Positions 26,762 through 34,948 of a DNA stretch of 37,453 bases are shown in pieces. The position numbers and the translations under genes were made by a program. Position 1 is the first letter of the stretch. Each line of letters begins with the position of its first letter. The DNA comes from JARROD01 sp037384225 (GTDB taxonomy: Bacteria > Pseudomonadota > Gammaproteobacteria > Pseudomonadales > Cellvibrionaceae): the NCBI GenBank assembly GCA_037384225.1, contig JARROD010000137.1:1-37453 (forward strand). Reading direction: 5' to 3'. Under the pieces are notes generated by a model. The model was not told the origin of the DNA, did no database searches, and saw nothing but the letters and a program-made list of their open reading frames with translations.

Positions 26762-28890
26762 TTTTTTCCAGTTCCTTGAATGCGGATAATCGTCAGTGAA
26801 TAAGGCGGCGCTTCATAATCAAACGCCGGCCCGACAGCAAGGGTTGAAGTGTCCGGTAAAAATCGCTGTGGCTGATCAAAATCGTTCACATCCATTGGAT
26901 CGCCACCACCAAGTACCGTTTTCACAGCCGTCGACGCCATGCCCCCTACGCCCGGGAGTTCAATACGCAGCGACTTGGCGGAGGCGGCGGCGTTGACAAC
27001 TTTCAAGATCAAATCACCGCTGCCGCTATCGCGAACGGAAGAAAAGGCAAACTTCTCCGCATGCTTCACGCCCTCCACCCTGGCGGGCAGATAGGTGTCG
27101 CCGCTGTTGACACTGAATAACTGCTGCATGTAGTAATTGACAGTCGGCACGACGTCCGTATTGGTGAAATAGATCAGATCGGGATTCCACTGGGTGTGGC
27201 CGCGCTTGGCCAAAAGCGGGGCGTAAGAGGCCATGACCACATGGTCGGCATTGCGTTCAAGAGCGGTCATATAGGCAGCTTCGGCCAGGGCCGAGCGCAG
27301 TGTGGTGCGCCGTTCCTCGTCATGAGCGGCCCACTCCCCCAGATAGACTTTCGACCGGGAACGGTCATACTTGTCAAACCGTTCGAGATTGTCCCAATAC
27401 CATTGCGGTGGCTTGTAACCGTGTTCGTCCACCAGCGGCAGTTTGAGCTGGTCGGCAATTTTCCAGCCCTTATCGTAATCCTCACCATCGGGGAAAGGGC
27501 CCACGGTCCCAATGACGGTGATCTCGGGATGCTTTTCTTTCACGGCGTTATAGATCATGGCGAAACGTTCGTTGAACGCAGGCGTTATGCGATCCTCGTT
27601 GCCGACACCGAGATATTTCAGGTTGAACGGTTCCGGGTGGCCGGCTGCGGCGCGCCTGGCGCCCCAGGTCGAGGTAACCGGACCGTTGGCGTACTCGACC
27701 AGGTCGAGCACGTCCTGTATGTAGGCCGGCATGACCTGCTCCGGTAAGCCTTCCTGCCCCTCGCCCCATTTGCCGGTAATCCAAGCACCGGAATTCTGGC
27801 AACAGACACCCGCGGCCACGACCGGCAGCGGTGTAGCGCCGATATCCTCGGCAAATTGAAAATATTCGAAATAACCCAAACCTACGCTCTGGTGGTACCC
27901 CCAGAGATTACGTTGTTCCCTGCGCTGTTCCAGCGGACCGATGGTATCTTTCCAACGGTACATATTGTCGAGGCCGTCGCCGTGAACCAGACAGCCACCG
28001 GGGAAACGCACAAATTTGGGGTTCAGATCAGCAATCACCTGCGCCAGGTCAGCGCGTAGCCCATTGGGGCGATTGCGAAACGTCTTGTGTGGAAACAAAG
28101 AAATCATATCGAGGGCGAGTCTTCCCTCTCCCTGAGTCAGTACCACCAGACGGGCATCGTCCGCTGTCGCCATCGCTTCGATGGTGGCACTGTATTTTGT
28201 CCAGATACCGGTGGGATTGGGCAGCACCGTTTCCCCGAGCAGAGCGCCGTTTTTGCCTTCAAGTCGCACCGTAACAGGGCCGCCGGAACCCACCAGTTGG
28301 CGTGCAAACAGGGACACATCATATTCATCGCCCGCCTTCAGCGCGATGCCATCGAACCCGGCATTGGCGAGCCCCACGCCAGCACCACCCGTCGTGACGG
28401 CGAGAACGGCATAGTGCGGATTATTGGGGTGAATCGATGTCTCAGCGCCATTGAGAAAAGCGAGTATGGGGTTGCCGGCATAGCGCGGTGCGCCCTTTTC
28501 CACCGTCACAGAACCATGCCCGTCACCGCGCTGGACAAGTTCCCACGCGGTCAGGGCCTGCCACTCTTTTCTGTCTTTCGACGAATATTCAAAGGAGCGA
28601 TTCTGTACCAGTTCAGCATATAAACCACCGTCTGCGGCGTAGTTTATATCCTCAAAAAAGATACCGAATAGTTCGGGACTGATCGGTTTACCGGTCGTAC
28701 CCGCCCGCACGGTAATGGTGGTATCGGGCGCGGGAACGACCTCCGCCACCGGCGCATTGCTGGCGCAACCGTAAAGCAGCCAACATATACCGGCCACCCC
28801 AAAACCAAACCGGGCCTGAAACTTTCCAGCGCCGGGGTATAAATAAACCCTTGAGAAGCGATCGAAAATACCCATAAGATTTTTTCCCAT
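26758..28890 (-). CDS. GH51 alpha-L-arabinofuranosidase, lipoprotein
   Basis: Exported arabinofuranosidase of about 710 residues. The N-terminus has a lipobox-like LLYGC. The region ISPELFGIFFEDINYAADGG begins the catalytic module, interrupted by an inserted carbohydrate-binding-like beta-sandwich (about 105-270) as in long GH51 enzymes. The barrel contains FVRFPGGCLVHG, the acid/base Glu in KYLGVGNEDR (E432 from this start) and the nucleophile in LVDEHGYKPP (E489). A C-terminal beta domain completes it. The ATG at 28890 is chosen; an upstream in-frame TTG at 28911 and an internal ATG at 28875 are alternatives, and none has a strong ribosome site. It is the first gene of the GH51-GH43-GH2 operon. 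Confidence 0.9.
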   Translation of the reverse strand: MGKNLMGIFDRFSRVYLYPGAGKFQARFGFGVAGICWLLYGCASNAPVAEVVPAPDTTITVRAGTTGKPISPELFGIFFEDINYAADGGLYAELVQNRSFEYSSKDRKEWQALTAWELVQRGDGHGSVTVEKGAPRYAGNPILAFLNGAETSIHPNNPHYAVLAVTTGGAGVGLANAGFDGIALKAGDEYDVSLFARQLVGSGGPVTVRLEGKNGALLGETVLPNPTGIWTKYSATIEAMATADDARLVVLTQGEGRLALDMISLFPHKTFRNRPNGLRADLAQVIADLNPKFVRFPGGCLVHGDGLDNMYRWKDTIGPLEQRREQRNLWGYHQSVGLGYFEYFQFAEDIGATPLPVVAAGVCCQNSGAWITGKWGEGQEGLPEQVMPAYIQDVLDLVEYANGPVTSTWGARRAAAGHPEPFNLKYLGVGNEDRITPAFNERFAMIYNAVKEKHPEITVIGTVGPFPDGEDYDKGWKIADQLKLPLVDEHGYKPPQWYWDNLERFDKYDRSRSKVYLGEWAAHDEERRTTLRSALAEAAYMTALERNADHVVMASYAPLLAKRGHTQWNPDLIYFTNTDVVPTVNYYMQQLFSVNSGDTYLPARVEGVKHAEKFAFSSVRDSGSGDLILKVVNAAASAKSLRIELPGVGGMASTAVKTVLGGGDPMDVNDFDQPQRFLPDTSTLAVGPAFDYEAPPYSLTIIRIQGTGKK

Positions 28891-28979
28891 TCGATAGTGA
28901 TTGCGGCGCAATCAAATTTTATCTCCACATCAGCTTTCGCAGTCAAACCGATCCCGTGCCACGGCTAGGCAAACCGGGG

Positions 28980-29408
28980 TTATTTTTCTTCTTTTAACCC
29001 TTCCTCCTTTAACCCTACCTCCTTTAACCAAAGAGCCACTCCACCCGAGGCGTTCAAATCCAACTGTATCACTGAGCCGGGTTTCACCATGCGCTGCGAT
29101 AGCGAAACACCGGTTTTTGTCCGCACTTTATCATCGCCCTGGTAAATGGTGGCAATGTATTTTTTATTTTTATCCAAAAAATCAAAATTGATTGCTACGT
29201 GCCTTAATAGGGTATCTTGTCGATGGTTCATAAAGCGCCGTTGTCATGGTATTGGGTTTGCGATCAGACAACTTAAACTTGGTGCGGGCCACTCTGATAA
29301 GGCCCCTGGGCCCAGGGTTCAAACCAGGCTCTGATGCCTTCAGGAAAGCGGAACTCTGTATTTTGAAGCCTTGGTTTCAGTGCCTTGGATACCTGCCACA
29401 GTAGTCAT
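28980..29408 (-). pseudogene. Probable 3' remnant of a GH97 glycosidase plus unassigned debris
   Basis: The last 80 codons (29231 to the TAA at 28980) encode INFDFLDKNKKYIATIYQGD and end with SVIQLDLNASGGVALWLKE. These resemble the C-terminal beta-sheet domain of GH97 enzymes. The extreme C-terminus is a short tandem repeat (LKEVG, LKEEG, LKEEK) from a 15-bp unit. Upstream, another frame reads TEFRFPEGIRAWFEPWAQGP, which may be a further displaced piece of the same gene but which I cannot assign with confidence. The catalytic barrel is missing. It lies directly upstream of the GH51 operon on the same strand, so a GH97 (alpha-galactosidase or alpha-glucosidase type) may once have belonged to it. 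Confidence 0.5.
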
Positions 29409-29516
29409 AACGTGTACCTCTCTGATTCAAAACCGGTTTAATGGTTTGTGTCCAGGCTTTTTTGAGCGGTACACAGCGAATGACTTTTGAAGATGCTCTC
29501 ACCATTTAACGGCTTC

Positions 29517-29556
29517 TTAATTTAAGACTTGACGGAAGTCTTAAATTAATGGCTTT
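29517..29556. promoter_or_regulatory. Perfect 14-bp inverted repeat followed by a T-run
   Basis: TTAATTTAAGACTT and its exact inverse AAGTCTTAAATTAA flank a 5-nt loop (GACGG). GGCTTTTTTATTT follows. On the plus strand this has the form of an intrinsic terminator, yet no plus-strand gene lies just upstream. It sits about 200 bp before GH127, so it could be a leader or attenuator structure, a regulator site or a miniature repeat. Confidence 0.5.
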
Positions 29557-29621
29557 TTTATTTAAAGTACTTTCTTAAAAGAAACATAGCTAAAGAATTT
29601 TATTACACCGGCTTTTATTTA

Positions 29622-29644
29622 AATATTATTTATAATATATTAAA
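29622..29644. promoter_or_regulatory. AT-rich palindrome, site 3 (candidate operator)
   Basis: AATATTATTTATA is identical to site 1 over the first 13 bases, and the right half is more divergent (ATATATT). It contains TATAAT as a possible -10. It lies 110 bp upstream of the GH127 start, much like site 2 before GH2. Confidence 0.45.
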
Positions 29645-29753
29645 ATCCTACTTCGGACAAGGCAAGCGATTCAGCCCGCCCCGCTTGTAACAAATACACT
29701 TGCCAGAAAATAATAAAGCACATGTACTAGCCCAAGCATTGGAGACATAGACC

Positions 29754-32219
29754 ATGCCACCTTATCGCCTGATCACCCGCCCGGTTCGAACTCAACCAGA
29801 GCCTGCGGGCAATACCGGGTGGCGCAAGGTTAAAAATTTTTTGTTACTTGCCTTAGTGGTCTCTGTCACATCCTGTAACATCAAGTCATTACCGCCCAAA
29901 CAGCAGCCACGTCCGTTTGCACTGTCCCAGGTACGCCTGCTGGATAGCCCTTTCAAACGCGCCCAGGATAAAAACCTGGACTATCTGATGGCCATGGACC
30001 CCGACCGCCTGCTGGTGCCCTTTTTACGCGAAGCCGGCATAAAAACCGACACTGAAGCGTATGGCAACTGGGAGTCCACCGGCCTCGACGGCCATATAGG
30101 CGGCCACTATCTCTCAGCGCTGAGTCTGGCCTACGCGGCGACGGGCGACAACGATGTCCGCGACCGGCTCAACTATATGCTCAGCGCGTTAAAGCGCGCG
30201 CAGGATAAACACGGCAATGGTTATCTCGGTGGTGTACCCGGTGGTGAGGCATTGTGGCAACAGCTTGCCAAAGGCGAGATAGAGGCGGACTTGTTTTCAC
30301 TCAATGGCAAATGGGTGCCCTGGTATAACCTGCACAAGATTTTCGCCGGCCTGCGCGACGCTTACCTCTACGCCGACAGCCGCCAGGCCCGGGATATGCT
30401 GATTACATTATCCGACTGGTGCCTGACGCTCCTGTCCGGGCTATCGGAACCTCAAATGCAGCGGATGTTGAACACCGAACACGGCGGCATGAATGAAGTG
30501 CTCGCCGATGTCAGCGCTATCACCGGGGATAACAAATACCTGGAACTGGCCCGGCGCTTTTCCCACCGCAACATTCTCACGCCTCTGCAACAGCAACGCG
30601 ATGAGCTAACCGGCCTGCACGCCAATACCCAAATTCCCAAGGTTATCGGTTATAAGCGCATTGCTGATTTGTCCGGCGATGCAAGCTGGAGCCGCGCCGC
30701 AGAATTCTTCTGGCGCGAGGTGGTCGAGCACCGCACAGTTGTCATCGGTGGCAATAGCGTGCGCGAACACTTTAACGACCGCAATGATTTTTCCTCCATG
30801 ATCAATGAAGTCGAAGGCCCGGAAACCTGCAACACGTACAATATGCTCAAGCTCACGCGCTTGCTCTATGAAACTGACCCAAACATAAAATATGTGCGCT
30901 ATTACGAGCGGGCGCTGTACAACCACATTTTATCGTCGCAACACCCCGATACCGGTGGCCTGGTTTACTTTACGCCAATGCGGCCCCAGCACTACCGCGT
31001 CTATTCACAAGTGGATAAGGCCATGTGGTGCTGTGTGGGTTCGGGTATCGAAAATCACAGCAAATACGGCGAATTTATTTACGCCCACAACGACAATGAT
31101 TTATTTATAAACCTCTTTATACCTTCGCGCCTGAACTGGAAGGAAAAAAATCTGATTCTGACCCAGACCAACCGTATTCCCGACGCGCAAAACGCCACGA
31201 TTACCCTGCACAGTGATGCCAGAGTCACACTGCAGTTGCGCTATCCAAGCTGGGTGGCCGAGGGCGGACTGAGCATTCGCATCAACGGCAAGCCTTATCC
31301 ATTCAGCGCCATCCCCGGCAGCTATATTCCCATCGAGCGTCAGTGGCGTGCCGGCGACAAAGTGGAAATTAATCTGCCCATGCAGCCAAGGCTGGAACAA
31401 ATGCCTGACGGATCCGACTATTACGCCGTACTCTACGGACCGGTGGCACTGGCCGCCCCAACGCAACCCTTTGCCGATGAACAGCTGAATTTTTTCGCCG
31501 ACGACAGCCGCATGGGGCACAGCCCCCGCAGCCGCATGTGTCCGTTGCAGGCGGCACCGCTACTGGTCAGCGACCCGGACAACTTTCTCGACAAACTGAA
31601 CAGACTGCCCGGCCCCGAGTTACGGTTTTCCGCAAGGGATTTAATCTATCAGCAAGAACAAAAAGATCTGGAGCTGATTCCCTTTTTTCGGTTGCACGAA
31701 TCCCGCTATATGCTGTATTGGCCGTTTAGCACACCCCAAGAACTGGCATCCCACCAGCAGCGGGACAACAGCGCCGAAGAGCAGCGCCTGGAGCTGCAGG
31801 CCCGCACCGTCGACGAGGTGGCGCCCGGGGAGCAGCAACCGGAAGCCGACCATTTTTTTGCCGGCCACAACACCGAAGCGGGCGTGCACCACGGACGCCA
31901 TTGGCGCCATGCCAAAGGGTGGTTCAGTTACCAGCTGAGAGATCCACAACAGCACGCGACGCAGCTGCGCATCACCTATTACGGTCTCGACCGCGACCGC
32001 GCTTTCGATATTTTGCTCAATGGCGTTAAGCTCGCCAGCGGACACCTTGATGGCACAAAGGGGGACAAATTTTTTAACGTGGATTATGCGATACCGGAAA
32101 ACGCCAGGGATAAAGCGGATGCAGGGGTATTGGAACTGCGCTTCGAAGCCCGACCGGGTTCAATCGCGGGCGGGATTTATGGCGTGCGGTTGCTCATGGA
32201 CCGTTTCCCAGACAGCTAA
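29754..32219 (+). CDS. GH127 beta-L-arabinofuranosidase, lipoprotein
   Basis: Enzyme of 821 residues of the GH127 (DUF1680) family, which cleaves beta-L-arabinofuranosides such as those in extensin-type arabino-oligosaccharides, pectin and arabinogalactan decorations. A polar 28-residue leader precedes a lipoprotein signal (LLLALVVSVTSC, Cys 41). The (alpha/alpha)6 barrel begins near residue 58 (VRLLDSPFKRAQDKNLDYLM). The zinc/catalytic residues are visible: E357 and C359 in EGPETCNTYNML, and C426-C427 in MWCCVGSGIENH, the latter pair including the nucleophilic Cys by analogy with HypBA1. The C-terminal third holds beta-sandwich domains. The ribosome site GGAGA precedes the ATG. It is transcribed alone, behind the hairpin at 29517 and the palindrome at 29622. 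Confidence 0.92.
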   Translation: MPPYRLITRPVRTQPEPAGNTGWRKVKNFLLLALVVSVTSCNIKSLPPKQQPRPFALSQVRLLDSPFKRAQDKNLDYLMAMDPDRLLVPFLREAGIKTDTEAYGNWESTGLDGHIGGHYLSALSLAYAATGDNDVRDRLNYMLSALKRAQDKHGNGYLGGVPGGEALWQQLAKGEIEADLFSLNGKWVPWYNLHKIFAGLRDAYLYADSRQARDMLITLSDWCLTLLSGLSEPQMQRMLNTEHGGMNEVLADVSAITGDNKYLELARRFSHRNILTPLQQQRDELTGLHANTQIPKVIGYKRIADLSGDASWSRAAEFFWREVVEHRTVVIGGNSVREHFNDRNDFSSMINEVEGPETCNTYNMLKLTRLLYETDPNIKYVRYYERALYNHILSSQHPDTGGLVYFTPMRPQHYRVYSQVDKAMWCCVGSGIENHSKYGEFIYAHNDNDLFINLFIPSRLNWKEKNLILTQTNRIPDAQNATITLHSDARVTLQLRYPSWVAEGGLSIRINGKPYPFSAIPGSYIPIERQWRAGDKVEINLPMQPRLEQMPDGSDYYAVLYGPVALAAPTQPFADEQLNFFADDSRMGHSPRSRMCPLQAAPLLVSDPDNFLDKLNRLPGPELRFSARDLIYQQEQKDLELIPFFRLHESRYMLYWPFSTPQELASHQQRDNSAEEQRLELQARTVDEVAPGEQQPEADHFFAGHNTEAGVHHGRHWRHAKGWFSYQLRDPQQHATQLRITYYGLDRDRAFDILLNGVKLASGHLDGTKGDKFFNVDYAIPENARDKADAGVLELRFEARPGSIAGGIYGVRLLMDRFPDS

Positions 32220-32290
32220 GGGACCATCCCGCCTGGCGCCGCTATGAAAACTTGATTTTGTGAATTCAATCGGTTTACCCTATCGTTGGT

Positions 32291-32895
32291 TTAGAAAGAA
32301 AAACCGGCTCTCAAACTGAAATTATTGCCGTCCACTTCTCCAGCAAAACCACTCACTTCATAATCGATGGCGGTACTTCATAATCGATGGCGGTATAGCG
32401 CAAACCAATCGCAACTGAATCCGATACCACCCAATCGAATTGAGCCATAACCCCCAGTGCGTTATCAAAATCAAATGAACCCAGCCCAGTGTCATCCAAA
32501 TCCAGTTCGGGGTTCAATTCATAGGTAACCCCCCCGCCGATTTTAAATTTACCTAGCCTATAAAAAGCCATGGCATCGATCGGGAAGCGATCAAAGGATG
32601 CGTTATCTCCACTGATTGCAAACACTCCATCGGATTTATAACCGAGGCTGACATAGCCCTCCCAGGGTCCGTTCTCGCTCAGGTCGAAACTGCGGCCGGC
32701 GGCAAAGCTGAAACCACCACCCGCTGTAATATCCACATCTCCAGTATCCCCACCGATATATTCAACTTCAACCTCGGCCAAGTCATCGCCCCCGGAAGCC
32801 AGTGCAAAATCCACATACCAATTATTTTCAGCCAATGCGTTTGCACTTGCAGCCCCCAACATGACAACAGCTATTACAGCGCTTAAATTTTTCAT
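32291..32895 (-). pseudogene. Outer-membrane beta-barrel protein frameshifted by a 20-bp duplication
   Basis: Small porin-like or OmpW/surface-barrel protein with a signal peptide (SAVIAVVMLGAASANALAEN) and alternating beta-strand pattern (YVSLGYKSDGVFAISG, FKIGGGVTYELN, SVAIGLRYTAIDYEV). As written it stops early, after YEVPPSIMK. Removing one copy of the 20-bp repeat at 32355-32394 restores the frame: YEVSGFAGEVDGNNFSLRAG followed by FSF and TAA at 32291-32293. That ending has the terminal Phe needed for outer-membrane barrel insertion, which confirms the original frame. Start ATG 32895; an upstream TTG at 32901 is less likely. The function is unknown. Confidence 0.82.
32355..32394. repeat. 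20-bp tandem duplication
   Basis: ACTTCATAATCGATGGCGGT is present twice, head to tail (32355-32374 and 32375-32394). Since 20 is not a multiple of three, it shifts the frame of the outer-membrane protein gene. Confidence 0.97.
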
Positions 32896-32901
32896 ACTCA
32901 A

Positions 32902-33348
32902 TCCCGTATTGATTACTGACCGACAAGTTCACCCAGAGTGATTCCCACCACAGGTATGGCTTTAGCCAGGAGATAACATTCACAAAAATATCAAGAGTTA
33001 TATTATGTGGAAGGAATTTTTCGAATTATGCCTAAATCCAGAAACCAACTTCCTATTTTTAATACCGCAATATTAAATTCTTTTATATATTTTTCAAGTT
33101 TTTCACTCTATTTTTTTGGAATTATTACAATCAAAACTCTGATTGTCGTGGGCTATGAAAGCTGCCGCGTAGTTAACAAAAAAACACAGTTAGAACTTCA
33201 ACGAACTTAGACCTGTAAAGAAATAACTTTACGTTCTCGGTGCTCCATCGCCCGTCTGGCAAGGCGCTTGAGCGAAGGCTTTTCTATTAGCTGAAGGCTC
33301 CTGCCGATATTTCGAGCTCAAGCAACACCACCAGGCGGGATGGGTCGG
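32902..33348. other. Intergenic region without recognisable genes
   Basis: The first 320 bases are AT-rich, with a plus-strand frame of 67 codons at 33007-33210 that has a hydrophobic middle but no ribosome site and no known domain. The rest is GC-richer, with no gene visible. Probably degraded sequence beyond the export cluster. Confidence 0.4.
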
Positions 33349-33379
33349 AGGCCCTCTCTAATCACTAATAAAAGGGCCT
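33349..33379 (-). terminator. Hairpin downstream of the export cluster
   Basis: AGGCCCT (33349-33355) pairs with AGGGCCT (33373-33379). Reading the minus strand, the loop is TTTTATTAGTGATTAGAG. It is a plausible terminator for the minus-strand cluster ending with the R fragment. Confidence 0.45.
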
Positions 33380-33380
33380 G

Positions 33381-33405
33381 GAGTTATTCCGTGCCCGTTC
33401 CTAAG
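33381..33405 (-). repeat. Second copy of the GGAACGGGCACGGAATAAC repeat
   Basis: The reverse complement reads CTTAGGAACGGGCACGG and matches 14922-14946 with one mismatch over about 24 bases. It begins 12 bp beyond the stop of the SctR/FliP fragment. The hairpin arm CCCGTTCC present at 14947 is absent here. Confidence 0.7.
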
Positions 33406-33416
33406 ATGATCGATAA

Positions 33417-33622
33417 TCAATAAAAACTTCCCACCAGCGCCCAACCTTCTATCAGTACAAACATCAATATTTTTATCGGCAATGATATCGACAGCGGCGG
33501 CAGCATAAGCATACCCATGGACATAAGCACGCTGGCGACGAGAATATCGATCAGTAGAAAAGGTAAAAAGATCACAAAGCCGATCTGAAACGCTGTCGCA
33601 ACCTTTTCGCCATCGCCGCTAT
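33417..33622 (-). pseudogene. C-terminal fragment of SctR/FliP export gate protein
   Basis: The minus strand reads GEKVATAFQIGFVIFLPFLL, then VASVLMSMGMLMLPPLSISL, and ends GWALVGSFY with TGA at 33417-33419. This is the conserved C-terminal third of FliP/SctR, the pore-forming inner-membrane subunit of flagellar and injectisome export. It follows the TGA of the FliO-like gene in the same frame with no start codon, and the first ~150 residues are absent. It is thus a deletion join, not a short natural gene. Confidence 0.85.
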
Positions 33623-33626
33623 CCGC

Positions 33627-34187
33627 TCAGGTTTCAGTCGGGTGTTGTTTATAGAGCTTGACATCATAATGACTATTCACATCGCGCGAATCGGTCGCGG
33701 ACGACTCCAACGGTGACAGGGCAACACCTGCCGCGCTTTCCACAACGGTGAACAGCCGGTCGTCCACCGCAATTAATGACATATGGGTCTGCGGACCTAT
33801 TTTCTTTCTTTCCAGAAGTTCAATTCTGTTGCCCGCAACACCTTTATAAGGATTCAAGCCCAAGCGCTTGCGAAGATAGGTCAGCGCAAGCAGCAGCACA
33901 ACGACGAAGATCAACAAGCCGATATAGCTCGAGCTGATTTCCGGTCTGTTCGGACCGTTGGACTTTTTATAGGGAATCGCATTACTTTTCTCGCCGGCTG
34001 CAGACTCGCCGCCAAATTCCGCATCGGAACTATCCTCCACCGGAGTGGACGGCGGGATGGCATTTTCCGCGTCGGTTTCCGCACCGCAACCCGTGCAAAC
34101 AACCCAACCACTCACCAACAGAAAAAGCAACAANNNNNNNNNNNNNNNNNNNNNNNNNNNNNNNNNNNNNNCACTTTTGTTAAACAT
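33627..34187 (-). CDS. FliO-like export accessory protein (contains assembly gap)
   Basis: Protein of about 186 residues, with N-terminal residues 6-18 hidden by N. A signal-like or membrane segment (LLLFLLVSGWVVCTGCG, possible lipid Cys) is followed by an acidic and polar stretch, then a membrane helix (SYIGLLIFVVVLLLALTYL) and a small cytoplasmic domain (NRIELLERKKIGPQTHMSLIAVDDRLFTVVES). This matches FliO, which assists assembly of the FliP pore. FliO is characteristic of flagellar clusters, and its position just before a FliP/SctR fragment agrees. The length is approximate because 38 N may not equal the real gap. Confidence 0.75.
   Translation of the reverse strand: MFNKSXXXXXXXXXXXXXLLLFLLVSGWVVCTGCGAETDAENAIPPSTPVEDSSDAEFGGESAAGEKSNAIPYKKSNGPNRPEISSSYIGLLIFVVVLLLALTYLRKRLGLNPYKGVAGNRIELLERKKIGPQTHMSLIAVDDRLFTVVESAAGVALSPLESSATDSRDVNSHYDVKLYKQHPTET
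34134..34171. other. Assembly gap (38 N)
   Basis: Unknown bases at the start of the FliO-like gene. The reading frame happens to stay open across the gap, but the true number of bases is unknown. Confidence 1.
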
Positions 34188-34193
34188 TGAGGG

Positions 34194-34450
34194 TTACATC
34201 TGAGCCACTTCCGTGAGCTCGGCGCTGGCGCTGGCGCCGCTACCACAGACGCCAGCTCGCCGTCATTTTTTACAGACACTTGTCGCTGTTGCCCAGTGTC
34301 ACCGTGGCTCTGGTACTGATTTTCATCGGCGCCGGCGTAATTCCAACGCTCCCATTCACGCAACCACCTCTGTTTATCGAGATGGCTGCGATCTGCGGCG
34401 CCATCCGGGCCGGCGGATTCCGGTAAAATAGTCAGTATCGGTGTGGACAC
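34194..34450 (-). pseudogene. Join of a SctP/FliK-like N-terminus with a SctQ/FliN-like C-terminus
   Basis: A GTG at 34450, directly after the stop of the O-like gene, opens a frame of about 75 polar residues (STPILTILPESAGPDGAADR and onward to DGELASVVAA). That position and composition suit the needle/hook-length regulator SctP/FliK. Near an Ala-Pro-rich GCGCCAGCGCCAGCGCC stretch (about 34225) the coding switches frame to ASAELTEVAQM and a TAA at 34194-34196. The latter fits the end of a SctQ/FliN C-ring protein just before FliO. Both assignments rest on gene order and short matches. Most of both genes would be missing. Confidence 0.5.
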
Positions 34451-34451
34451 A

Positions 34452-34911
34452 CTACTCTCCCTCCCCTACGATCAAGTCCGGCGCCGCATCAGCGACGGCA
34501 GTCCGGGCAGCCGCGGAATAAATAGCCAGTTCATCTAATTGCCGCTGCGACTTTTCCTCGCGGTGACCATGCAGAAGTCGATTCATATCGCTCAGTTTGT
34601 TTTCCAGGGATCTTTCCGTTTGCTTGAGGTTGCCCAGTTCAGACCTGGCCTTGGCGACGGCTTTTTTCGACCTGACGCCGGTAGCGCTGCAGCCGCTCGA
34701 TAAAGTCCACCGCAATAGTCTTGCCCCGCCCCAGATTGTCACTCAAGTCGCCGTCAATCCGCGCCAATTCCGCTTCAAACTCTTGCATCTGAGCTTCGAT
34801 TTTCCGCTCCTCGCTCTCCTCTTGCCCACAGGCGATCACGGCCTGTTCGACCTGCCAGCGGCATTTTTTTAGCAGTGCGTTGATCGCTTTAATCCGTCCT
34901 TCCATACCCAT
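34452..34911 (-). pseudogene. SctO/FliJ-like coiled-coil export protein with an A-run frameshift
   Basis: About 152 residues in two overlapping frames, the usual size of SctO/YscO. The first frame runs MGMEGRIKAINALLKKCRWQ to FIERLQRYRRQVEK. The second continues VAKARSELGNLKQTERSLEN and ends IVGEGE. The switch occurs at a run of six A on the coding strand (complement of 34662-34667). With five A the protein reads RRQVEKAVAKARSEL without break. The sequence is highly charged and helical throughout, as expected for the ATPase-stalk protein. It follows the ATPase fragment and precedes the P-like gene. An indel error in a homopolymer is the simplest explanation; transcriptional slippage is a known alternative in the Shigella homologue spa13. 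Confidence 0.72.
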
Positions 34912-34948
34912 CCCCTTTCATTATCCCGAGTAGAACACCAGCCCGTTT

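Noticed and set aside
28996..29032. Repeated CCTCCTTTAACC as an independent repeat array
   Set aside because: It is just two to three 15-bp units at the 3' end of the GH97-like remnant, coding LKEEG-type repeats.
29240..29408. Minus-strand frames MTTVAGIQG... and TEFRFPEGIRAW... as a transposase or separate gene
   Set aside because: Short, in different frames, no catalytic motif; kept only as debris next to the GH97-like tail.
33007..33210. 67-codon plus-strand frame with a hydrophobic centre
   Set aside because: Very AT-rich, no ribosome site, no known domain; open frames of this size are expected by chance here.
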